DNA of 64,000 nt from Volutella citrinella. Lineage: Eukaryota; Ascomycota; Sordariomycetes; Hypocreales; Nectriaceae. Under the pieces are notes generated by a model, which searched no databases, was not told the DNA's origin, and was given only the letters and a program-made list of their open reading frames with translations. The DNA lies in NCBI GenBank assembly GCA_034401135.1, contig JAWZSP010000005.1, positions 930,001-994,000 on the forward strand. The letters run 5' to 3'. Positions 21,734-31,100 of the stretch are shown in pieces. Position 1 is the stretch's first letter; every line of letters starts with the position of its first letter. Position numbers and translations under genes: made by a program.

Positions 21734-23549
21734 ATGGACACCCCGGAGACGGCAGATCGGGGCTGTTGGACGTGTAAAGGCCAGTTGGTTTATGCTCTAC
21801 ATCGTGTATGGGATCCAATGCTAATTCTCGAATAGATCGCAAAGTAAGATGCGACAGAAGACTACCATCCTGTCAAAACTGCGCCCGAAGGAACGACCGA
21901 TGTGCGGGCTACGGCGTGAGGCTCTCATGGCCCAAGGGGAGCAAATCGAAACGCGCAGCCGTCTATCGCCCTCATCCCATTTCTGAAAGGGGGACTGGGG
22001 CGAAGGGGAGAATCGATTTTCTTCACACGGCCGCATATGACCTCGATTTGTATTACTATCTATGCAGCTTGCACGAAGCCAGTATGTCTATCTTCCGACT
22101 CCAGGTCGCGGCGTTGACGTGAATACCCAGGGTATCAAAGAAGAGCTCTAGGGCACCCTCCGAGGCTCTCTTGGGCTTTAACCCCGAAATGGAGAGTAAC
22201 TTTAAGTGCAAGCAGTGAACCTGACTTGTTTCAATACTGTAAGTTCCCGTCCTTGTTGGTCTGCCGCTGTCGTACTCACTGCTACAGTCAACTCTGTCGC
22301 GTTCCTGTCTCTTGCCTCGTTGGGACCAAACGTGACCGGTATCCGTGACATCTTGGTGAGAATGGCCTTCTCAGGCAGCAGCAGCCCTTCGTCAAGGGCT
22401 ATTCAGTATGGCCTCCTTGCTGTGGCGTCCCTGCACCGACACGGCGTACAGCAGCAAGGGATGGGATTCAAGATTTCGGCCCTGAAAGCACTTACCGAAT
22501 CTGCGAGTGCAGGCGACTTGAGCCCAGCGGAGGCATCCAAAATTGTAGCAGCCAGCATGCTTCTTTGCTCTTATGAGGTACGTGTATGCGGGGTGTACTG
22601 GCGAGGGATAACCTGTTGACCAGCGATGTCCAGATATACAAATCAACGGATTCCTCGTTTCAGTGGCCAGTGTATATGTCAGGCGCTGTGAATATCATCA
22701 AAGCCGCAAACCTAGAAGTGTTTGCTTCAAGCAAGGAGTTCGGAGTGGTCAATCTTCTTGACTGGGTGCATTATCACGATGTTGTGTCCAGGTTCAGCCT
22801 CCTCCACTGGCGACGCGGTTTGATGCAGCCCGGCCCCGGCCCAGACTCTCCACGCGAGAAAGTCGGGACGATTGATTACGCAAAGACTTCCCAGGCCTTG
22901 TGGGTAAGTCAACTCTCCCGCTTGGGGGGTGTTACAGCCCACAGCACGCTGACAGTCCATCTAGTTTCGGCCATCTTCGTCCCACCCAGCGTACCAGCTT
23001 CTTGAGGTTCTGGGCGAGGTATGCCATAGCGTGGCCCAACATCAACACTTTGAAATAGATACGGAAACCTTTCGAGGGAAGCTCCTTACAGCCAAGGGGA
23101 AGGCCGAGGGCATGATGCTGTTTCTCGGCCCCGACGACGTGACGCTCGATGTCAACACCCAAAAGCTAATTGAGCTGTACAGAATAGCAGCTCTGATATT
23201 CATATACCGCATTCTCGAAACGCCACTTCAGCCGCAGCCCGAGGAGCTGTCGCTCTGGACCTCACGAGCCTTTGACTTGCTGAGCCAAATCGACAGCTGC
23301 GAGCGGCTCTTCCCGCTCTTCATTCTGGGCTGCGAGGCCAAGACGGAAGAGCGGAGGCGGATCATCTTTGACCTGATACAGAGGTCCGAGAAGAACGCGC
23401 GGATGAGGAACATTGACTGCTTCAAAAAGGCCACGCTGGAGGTTTGGAAGCAGGACGACTTGCATGCCGACGAGGACTGGGGTCTAAACTACACGGACAA
23501 ACTGAGCGCCATCTTGAGCTCGGCGACCTTTTTGCCCAGCCTCGCTTGA
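21734..23549 (+). CDS. Zn(II)2Cys6 transcription factor with fungal-specific regulatory domain
   Basis: Six exons (21734-21779, 21836-22081, 22131-22238, 22288-22577, 22634-22903, 22965-23549) give 514 residues, with introns of 49-61 bp. All junctions keep frame. The Zn cluster is at the N-terminus with C11, C14, C21, C28, C31 and C38, exactly C-x2-C-x6-C-x6-C-x2-C-x6-C. Rebuilding it needs a GC-AG intron (donor GCCAGT at 21780); the nearby GTAAAG donor would delete the second cysteine. The rest resembles the DUF3468/Fungal_trans_2 type: DLFQYFNSVAF, ILVRMAFSGSSSPSSRAIQ, LLAVASLHRHG and MLLCSYE. Such proteins activate target genes in the nucleus, often in catabolic or secondary-metabolite loci. 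Its stop is 60 bp from that of the convergent epimerase-like gene. Confidence 0.85.
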
Positions 23550-23609
23550 TGATAATCCTGAAAGTAAACACAGAGAGCCTAGGCTATGAATTATCCAGTG
23601 CACTGTGAT

Positions 23610-24683
23610 CTACACTTTCTCGGCATGTTTCCCCCCCAGGACCTTGAGCCTGTTGCCTGCCAGGGCAATGTTCTCATGGCCCCTGCTCTGCTCAGCCTCA
23701 CAGGCCAGGCGATATACCCCCAGCTCCTCGGTGAAAAGAGCCCTCTTGTCACTCCATCCGGTAAGCTTCCTAATCTTGTCGCTACTGACCCACTGCGAGA
23801 AGCTCAAGACGAAATGCAGCGCCTCCGGGAAGTCGTCCTTGGCTTCGTTGGCAGGGTAGAACTCTGCACCGTTCTGGAACTCGTACTCCTTTGCCAGGGC
23901 GTCTCCCACCTCCCGCGCCGTCTCATACCTGTAGCCGGATATGTTGAACGCCTGGTCCGATACGTGACCTCGCTCGGGGTGCTCTGCGAGCGCGACGTAG
24001 GCCTCTGCGCAGTCATCGACGTGCAGGGCGTGCATGATGGAGTTGGGGTCCGCCGGGATCTGCAGCGATTCCGCGCCCTCGGCCTTTTGGTCTGCCGCAA
24101 AGTCCAGCAGTGAGGCATAGTAGCTGCTCGAGAAGCCGTAGACGGACGTGGGACGCATGATGACGGGGTCAAAGAGGTCCTTGTGGTCGAAGATGCGTTG
24201 CGACGTCGCCGCTCGGCTGAGGATGGCCTCGTGCGGGGCCACATCAGTTGGCGACTCTTCCGTGTGCGGTGTCAGAGCCGGTGCGCCGTGGACAGCTGTC
24301 ATGCCATAGTCCTTGCAGCCCGAAGAGTAGAGAAGCAGGGGCTTGACGCCGTGCTCGTTGCTCTTGACGGCGAGCTGCTTGAAGAGGTCCATGACCTGAG
24401 AGAAGAGCAGCTCATAGTCGGGATACGCCTCCAAGCAGTTCACGAGGACGTCAAAAGTGGTTGTTTGCTCGTACAGCGCATCCAGCCAGTTGAGGCTGTC
24501 GAGTGTCCCGACGATGGGAACGACCTCGGCCCGGGCAAGATCCGGCGCGGCTCCGGGTCGCCGGACCAGCCCAAAGACCTTGTATCCCGCTCGCACAAAG
24601 GCGCGCGACACAGCAGAGCCGATGTAGCCGTTGGCGCCAGTGACGAGGACCGTTTTGGCGGGTTTGCGAGCTTGGTGAGACAT
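23610..24683 (-). CDS. NAD(P)-dependent epimerase/extended SDR-like protein
   Basis: A single exon of 357 residues from the ATG at 24683. The N-terminal Rossmann motif is TVLVTGANGYIGSAVSRAF (GxxGxxG), followed by VFGLVRR and a mid-domain LLLYSSGCKDYG. The region MRPTSVYGFSSSYYASLLDF and the cofactor-domain motif MHALHVDDCAEAYVAL are typical of NAD-dependent epimerases/dehydratases. I do not see a clear YxxxK catalytic pair in the usual place, so it may be an atypical reductase or an NmrA-like sensor. The cytosol is likely because there is no signal peptide. It converges with the Zn2Cys6 regulator, and the pair could form a small co-regulated unit, which is inference. Confidence 0.85.
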   Translation of the reverse strand: MSHQARKPAKTVLVTGANGYIGSAVSRAFVRAGYKVFGLVRRPGAAPDLARAEVVPIVGTLDSLNWLDALYEQTTTFDVLVNCLEAYPDYELLFSQVMDLFKQLAVKSNEHGVKPLLLYSSGCKDYGMTAVHGAPALTPHTEESPTDVAPHEAILSRAATSQRIFDHKDLFDPVIMRPTSVYGFSSSYYASLLDFAADQKAEGAESLQIPADPNSIMHALHVDDCAEAYVALAEHPERGHVSDQAFNISGYRYETAREVGDALAKEYEFQNGAEFYPANEAKDDFPEALHFVLSFSQWVSSDKIRKLTGWSDKRALFTEELGVYRLACEAEQSRGHENIALAGNRLKVLGGKHAEKV

Positions 24684-25417
24684 GGCGAGACTTGAGCTAG
24701 CGGGCCTTTGACGACGAACTTGTTACTACCGAACTTGGGTCATGGCTTTGAATGGCCGACGAGACTTATACCCGCCATCCATGTCAGTAGTCATTTCCGT
24801 CTCGCAGCTCATATTAATAATGACGGGCCAATTCAGAAGCTGCTCAGCCATATCGCCGACCCGTCAGTCCACTGTAGATCCACCTTAATCGTGCCAGACA
24901 GCTCATCCATGCCGTCGCTTAGCCATCACGGTGTAGAATTGCGCCGACTCGATTGTGGGGACGCCACAGTCAGCCACATCGGCGGTGCCGCGCAAGCCAC
25001 GCGAGATTCGCTGAAGCTATCCCCCCACATGGGAACAGCTGCAAGACAGGCTATTACACCCAACTCAGAGTGCATCTTCGGTTGGTGACATCTTTTTTTT
25101 TTATCGAGTTGCGGAACATCAATGGCCAGTTTTACGTATTTTTACAGATAATTTATGCAACCTTCCTCACGCATCCATAGGGCTAACAATTTGACGTTGC
25201 ACCGTCACCAGTTTAACGTTGGTCACGATGGTTCCCGGGCCGGTATGCAACGCAAACTCAACGGACCGGCGGAGGCCGCGTCATGTGGGCGAGCTGTCAG
25301 TGCTAATAAGTTGACTTCATTCCTCTCTACATGGGAGGACCAAAAACACGCAGTATTTGCGCCCAACAGCCTCTACATCGTGCTCCAAAACAAATCCTAC
25401 TCTCAGCGAGCCCCAAC
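24684..25417. other. Intergenic, 734 bp, between divergent epimerase-like and small secreted protein genes
   Basis: This is the promoter region of two divergent genes. A 27-bp segment at 24974-25000 matches 23 of 27 bases at 27724-27750. A T run occurs near 25093. Nothing else is supported. Confidence 0.45.
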
Positions 25418-26139
25418 ATGCGAATCAATGTATCCAGTGTCTTCCTCCTCCTACTCGCCGGCCTGATAGGCTGCGCTCTCTGTCAGGCCGAGCTACCCAG
25501 TGTCACCAGCTCCTTTACGCCGGGGGACCTCTTGAGAAACATGGACCTAATCACCAATGCGACCTTGAGAGCGACTGGCCTCGCCTCTTCGCTGAAGGCT
25601 GGTGACTACAGTCCAAGGTCGGCTAGATTCGTCAGTCTCCGCTACCGTGCTCTTCTATGTAATCACAGACGCTCATTATTTCAGGTTGCCCTCAATAAAT
25701 TGCTCAAAGCCTTGGGCAGCGACTTATACCACGACATCGCCGTCAAACCGCCGCCGAAACCGATTTCAAGCGCTGACAGGAGCAAGTTTTGCGCATATAC
25801 CTTTAATGTACGGCGTCAATCATCCTCTAGAATCCCCACTGTAGTGAAGATGCAGCTTCTAACTAACGCGTGCAGTTTGCCAACGACCATCTTCCCGACC
25901 TGGCCGCCAGGCTAATACAAAAAGTCCCCATCCTGAAGAAATCGCCCGACGGGATAGAAACGCTCAACAAGGCCATCGGTCACCTTGAATACTCCATCAG
26001 AGCGTTTCTGGGAAACTACCAGTCGCTGATCGGACTCTGCGGGTCCTTGAGCTACCACCAGGGGTTGAGGAGCAGTGGATTCGGGGCTCTGTCTGATATT
26101 GCAGAGGCATTCGCCCCGTATTTACCTGCCGCGAGATAG
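25418..26139 (+). CDS. Small secreted protein, family unknown (paralogue of the gene at 63280-63928)
   Basis: Exons 25418-25630, 25685-25807 and 25876-26139 give 199 residues. Both introns (54 and 68 bp) are phase 0, and the second has a CTAAC branch site. The signal peptide is MRINVSSVFLLLLAGLIGCALCQA. The mature part is alpha-helical in character with few cysteines (FCAYTF and GLCGS) and one NAT glycosylation site. I do not recognise a domain; loose likeness to hydrophobic surface-binding proteins is in helix content only. Intron phase, exon sizes (71, 41 and 88 codons) and sequence around each junction agree with the gene at the right end of the window. An alternative first intron (25618-25668, phase 2) also keeps frame, but the homologous boundary favours the model given. 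Confidence 0.65.
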
Positions 26140-26519
26140 ATTGTTTGGTCATGGTCCCCCCAAGTTATTTTTGATGGCAGATGCTCAGCATCGTATATAC
26201 AGAAGGCGTGCCATGATTTTGTTTGTCAAATTGAGGCTTCTGCACTCTGGAGACGCTCCGCTCCAATTCCTCCGGTTCCGTACGCTTAGAGGCACAGAAC
26301 TTGGTCCAAATGAGGAACATTGGCTGGTCGAACGCAGAAACTAATGGGTTGTGCTTATCAAGTTGCCACTCGTCGATAACGGCTGAGCGTTTTGTGGCCG
26401 GTGATGCCAGGACGCTGGCCCTTCAGCTACTCCAATATTCAGGCGAATCACCCGCTAGACAGACGCTATTGGGGCTAGCAGATGGCCTGAAAGGAGGCCA
26501 GTTGTGGTTTCTCCAATAA

Positions 26520-26753
26520 AAATCCCCTACAAAAGATTTTGAGGAGACGTTGATTGCTTTTGAGAGTCTTGGCGACACAGGTTGCCGCAGGCTCTGTCTG
26601 GCCGACTCGCGGTGCAAGGCCTTCGGATACAAGGAGGGAGGCAACTGTCAGCTCTACGATGTTACTCTGGCTGGCAAGGTCAAGCCCAAGGACAACTGGC
26701 CTTATATCCAGTACCAGGTCGACTGCAAGACTCCTTACAACACCATCTCGTAA
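26520..26753 (+). pseudogene. Orphan PAN/apple-domain fragment
   Basis: An open frame from just after an in-frame TAA (about 26517) to the TAA at 26751-26753 encodes the C-terminal half of a fungal PAN/apple-like domain. Its spaced cysteines are visible in GCRRLCLADSRCKAFGYK and GGNCQLYDV, with a terminal VDC. The usual upstream half (signal peptide and first CG..Y block) is not found in any frame before it, and there is no good ATG. It could be the last exon of a gene with a distant first exon, but I see no donor to support that. Likely a truncated secreted-protein gene. Confidence 0.45.
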
Positions 26754-26929
26754 ACCTTCTGTCTCTAGGGTTTAATGCAGCTTCCTCTAGATAGTTTACG
26801 TATCCCATGAATGATAATGCCAGCGCTTGACATCTGCAGTGATCAGAGAATGAAAGCACACACTTGCTTCCGCCCAGCCCGTAGTTACTTGAAAGCATCA
26901 TTGAAGTTCATGTCAGAGAGAAAGGGTTG

Positions 26930-27241
26930 CCGTAGCCAGCTCCCAACAGAAGAAGCAGGCCGGTTTGCCACAGCCGAGATACGGATACACGCCACCGGTG
27001 TGCTCTCCCTTCGATCCATCCCCTCTTCTCCGCCTTGTTGGCAAAGGACTGGTCAAAGGGTGGTGCAGAAGATGAAAATCTCGCAGTGAGCAGACCGACC
27101 CAGGGTGTGGACGTTGAAGCGACGTCGCGCCCGCTCGTGCTGCTCCTTGAACTTGTTGCTCCAGTCTCTTGCCATACCGGAGGGCTGCCACGGCACCCCG
27201 ACCTGGCGCAGCGCGAGAGACATCTTGTTGCAGTCAATCTG
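26930..27241 (-). pseudogene. Decayed relic of a fungal deaminase-like (OTT_1508-type) protein, tentative
   Basis: On the minus strand one frame reads DCNKMSLALRQVGVPWQPSG then DWSNKFKEQHERARRRFNVH and SAHCEIFIF; a second frame, shifted, reads YPYLGCGKPACFFCWEL. The HCE and GKPACFFC blocks resemble the zinc-binding H-x-E and C-x2-C parts of fungal deaminase-like proteins. They are separated by an in-frame stop and a frame change with no clear GT-AG intron. The family name is a memory-based match and needs a search. What the sequence shows directly is two protein-like blocks in different frames. Confidence 0.3.
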
Positions 27242-28156
27242 GTCCGTCGCCTAGCCAAACGCGGCTGTCGTCAATGCTTCGGGCCATTGGTGAGATGAGA
27301 GCGGCAAAGATTCCGTATCAGACGTGGCATGTAAGTGAGCGAGACTGGGAGCAGATGGCGAGACAAGGCACGTAGTATTATATCTCCCACTGCTCATATC
27401 TGCGGTAGCAATGGCCCTGGACCGGCAGACTGCACGGCTGCGGCATTGGCCATGTCAGAAATGGGCTGTACAATGGTAGCGCAACGTGAGCAAGTCGTGT
27501 CCCAAGTGTTGCTAGGGCGAGGCTGTCCAGCGAACCGGATCTGGGATGGCGATGCCACGAGAGTAACACCAGAAAGCTACAACATTGCCGACGTCCTACT
27601 TCGGAGAATTGTTTCAACACGGCTCTCCCGCGTGATACCAGTAGATAGCACGAAGCCCAGGCCCGCGCGTGGCGCGAGTCTCAGTAGGCGAAGCAAGCCG
27701 AGGAGGGCATCTGACGCGATCCGCCAGATCGGCGGCGCGGTGCAAGCCACTTAGGCGTCGGCGTGTGCTATTTGGGCGATGCTACTGGCAGCTGAACGAG
27801 CTGAGCTACCCCCTCGGCTTCACGGCCTGGCAATGCGACGCTATGGCGGGGTGAGATGTGCATGTGCATGTGTCTAGCTCATGAGCGAACCTCTCCGTCG
27901 AGATGCTGGGACATAGACAATGAATGCCGGGTGTGGGCGGCCATCCATTCCTCTACCGTCAGCGCCTCAATTACATGTACACAACCCCACAAACAGAGAC
28001 AGAGTGTGTGAAGACATGTCGTGACCGTCATGGTCCATTGCTATTGCTACCTGTTCCCTCAACGCCTGTGCCGTTCGTCCTTTATGCCCTTGTGCTGTAC
28101 ACCAAAAATCTACAATTATGCGCGCGCCGCTCTTGTCATATACCAAAGCAACCGCC
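27242..28156. other. Intergenic, about 0.9 kb, left of HIR3
   Basis: No supported gene. It contains the second copy (27724-27750) of the short repeat seen at 24974-25000, and a tRNA-like D-arm string near 27800 that lacks a T arm. The right end is the HIR3 3' flank. Confidence 0.4.
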
Positions 28157-31100
28157 CTACGCGTCTGGCTCCGACATCATATCATCCATCGCCGCGTGTA
28201 TCGTATCCTCCACGTTCCCCATCTCCGTGTCTTCATGCGCCTCCTCGTCCTCGTCCTCATCCTCCTCTTCCGCTTCGTCCTCTTCGCGCTCCTCTTCATC
28301 CCCGTCTTCATCCTCCTCTGCCTCCTCCGCCTCTTCGTCGTGACCGTCGCCCCCTTCTTCTTCCTCGTCTTCAACTTCCGCTTCTCCTTCCGCTTCTTCA
28401 GCCTCCTCTCCACTCTCTTCGTCAACCTCATCGCCCTCGCTCTCGCTGTCGGCTTCCTCTCCACTTGAAGCAGAGTCGTGAGCACGTCCTAGGTTCGGGA
28501 ACATAAGCCCAGGCGGCACGTCGTCATCATAGTCGTCGGGCACGTCGCTAAGATCGCTGAGGTCGCTTTCGTCATCCGCCAGGTCGTGGATGCTCTCGTG
28601 CTCGTGCTCCTGTTCGTGCTCGTCCTCATCCTCGTGCTCACTCTCCCCCTTGTTGGTCTTGTCGTCGGCCTCCGCCTCGTCCTCGCCGCCTTCCTCCCCA
28701 TCCTCATCATTCTCATCATTCTCGTCATTGTCGGCCACGTCCTTCATCTCCACATCGCCATCCTCGCCAGCCTCTCTCCTGACTTGAGCGTCTGGGCCCT
28801 CCTCGTCGCTGTCTGGGTTGTCGCTGCCAGCATTGCTCATCGCCACGTTGGGCGTGCGACTTGCGCGCCTACTAGACACGCTGCCCGCCCGGCTCTTGGT
28901 AGTCTTGGGCGCCTCAAGCGCACGCATCACAGCTTGCTCTGCCTTGCGCAACACGTCAGGTCTCCTTACGCCGGCCCTTCGAGCGCGAGGTGCTGCCTCC
29001 TGTTTCTCGGGTTCTTGGGGAGTCGAAGTACCAGCGATGCTTTCCATGCCGTTGGGAGGATTCAGGATGCTCTTCAGCGAGCTGGAAGCCTTGGACTCGG
29101 CCTGGGCCGCTGCCTCAGCCTGGGCCGCCGCCTCGAGCTGTGCCGCAACTTCCTTGGCATGGTTTCGCTCCTCGATGATCTTGCTAGGCTCAAATCCGGG
29201 GAGCGACTTCGCAATGTCGACGTAAATTATCGAGTAGCAGTCATTCAGGAGTTCGTCAATAGGCGTCACCTTCATGAGGTTCGCGTTTAGCTTCTTCAGC
29301 TCAATGGCCTCCTTCATGCAATTGAAGACCGGGACATCCGCGCCGTCGCTTGCTGCCCACTCCGCAATCCGTTCGCCGACAATGTCAAATTCTTCGCCGG
29401 ACAGGGCCTTGAACGCATCGTCCGTCACTGGAGAGACTGAATAGCTCTGGCGTAGAAGCTTGAGATACGACTGACAGCAGTAAGCCCACATGTCGGCAAA
29501 GTGATAAAAGTCGGCGCCCTTCTTGCGCAGACGTCTCAGTAGCTGTTCCAAATCACCGCGATCTTCCAGGATGACCAAAAGCTTAGTGAGGAATCTCACG
29601 TATTGCTCAGTGTAGACATGGTGACGACCTGGTCGCTCGGCATCACACTTCCACACATTGACCACCATTGTCTTGGTAACCATGTTTTCTCGCATGATGG
29701 CAAAGGCGGCTCTGGCGCTATCAGTTCCCTCGGGAGTAACCTTATCGTCAAAGAGAATTCGCGCATGTCGCATGATGATTCGATGTTGCCAGTTGGACTT
29801 GTCCTTGTCTCGCAGCTTGGACAGGGAGGGAATGACATATTCTTCCCAGTCCTCTGGCTCCGAGAAGGCTGCGAAATGGTCATCTGGATTGACAATTACG
29901 CCTAGAGGCTGCTCGGCGAGGATACTGGCGGCTTCGGCAGAGGGAAGATCGCCGCGGAGAACCAGCTTGTGAAGAATAGAGACAATCCTGTAATGCGGTT
30001 CCAAGATGGGCTCACTGCTCCTTGACTTCCGGGCGTTGGTCGCTACTTGAATCGCATCCTTCAGAGTCTTGATGAGCGTCTCCATGGAAATGGTAGTGGA
30101 GCGGTCCTTGCTATCAAGCTCTTCCAACGGGGTCTGGTACATTTTCCAGTAGCACTTGCTTAGCATGTAGGAGTTCCTATTCGCAATTAGTCACACGTTG
30201 TCTAGATGGAATTGTGCTGCACTCACTTCCAGTTCTCAGGCTTGCGCTTCATTGCCATCTTGAACAGCCGAGCGGCAAACTTCCACACCTTGTACTTGGA
30301 CATCTGGTCGTGCAGGATTCGTTTGAACGTGCCCGCACCCATGTCCTCAATGAAGAAGCGTTCTTGGTCCGAGTGCTGGAATGGTTCCATGGCAAACGGC
30401 TCGCGACTCGACGCGTACAGTCTCATCGCGAACTTGTGGTAAAGGTCGTGGAGCGGATCTCCGTCGTGGAGGCTCACTTCTGCATTTTGAGAATGCGACA
30501 GAGCCAAAGTGTAACAGTGGATCGCATGGCGCTGAAACTTGACCAGCTCAGGACGGTCCTTATTCATCTTGTCCGCCGACCACAGCACGGCTTCATCCAG
30601 TTCGTAGTCGAAACACTCGGCCAGACGGAACCAGGCTTCCCAGCTGTCGGCGGTGAATTGTAGTTGGAGCCTCAAGAACGTCGCGCCGATTCGCAAGTCG
30701 TCAGTCGCGCCCGGGGTCTGTCTACGGTTCAGGTCGACGCCCTTGAACTTTGTCAAGGCCATCATTCCCTGCAAGAAGAACCACCCATGTCTCGCCAGGG
30801 CCGTCTCTGGGATGTTGACGGAAACCGCGTCGACCGAGACGTCGCCAACTAGCGCCCGGTATAATCGGAGCGGGTGAATCGGCTTCTTCAAGTATTCTGT
30901 AAAGTTGCGCAAGTTGTGGATCATTTGGGGGGTAGACTTGGGTTGCCCGATGGTCTGTTGCATATGCTCGATGGTAGTCTTCAGATCGGACTTGAGAAGA
31001 TCCTTCATCGGCATGCGATTCGCCAGAATTGTGATTCTTTCCACAAGCTGCATGCTCTGACGCTTCTCGAGCTTTTCGGGGGGGCAAGCATGGTCCTGAA

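Noticed and set aside
27780..27830. tRNA-like string (minus-strand GGGGTAGCTCAGC)
   Set aside because: A D-arm-like match only; there is no T arm, anticodon arm or acceptor pairing.
28586..29290. Long plus-strand open frame opposite HIR3
   Set aside because: It is the complement of Asp/Glu-rich codons (GAN repeats), giving Val/Leu/Ile runs; HIR3 is strongly supported on the other strand.
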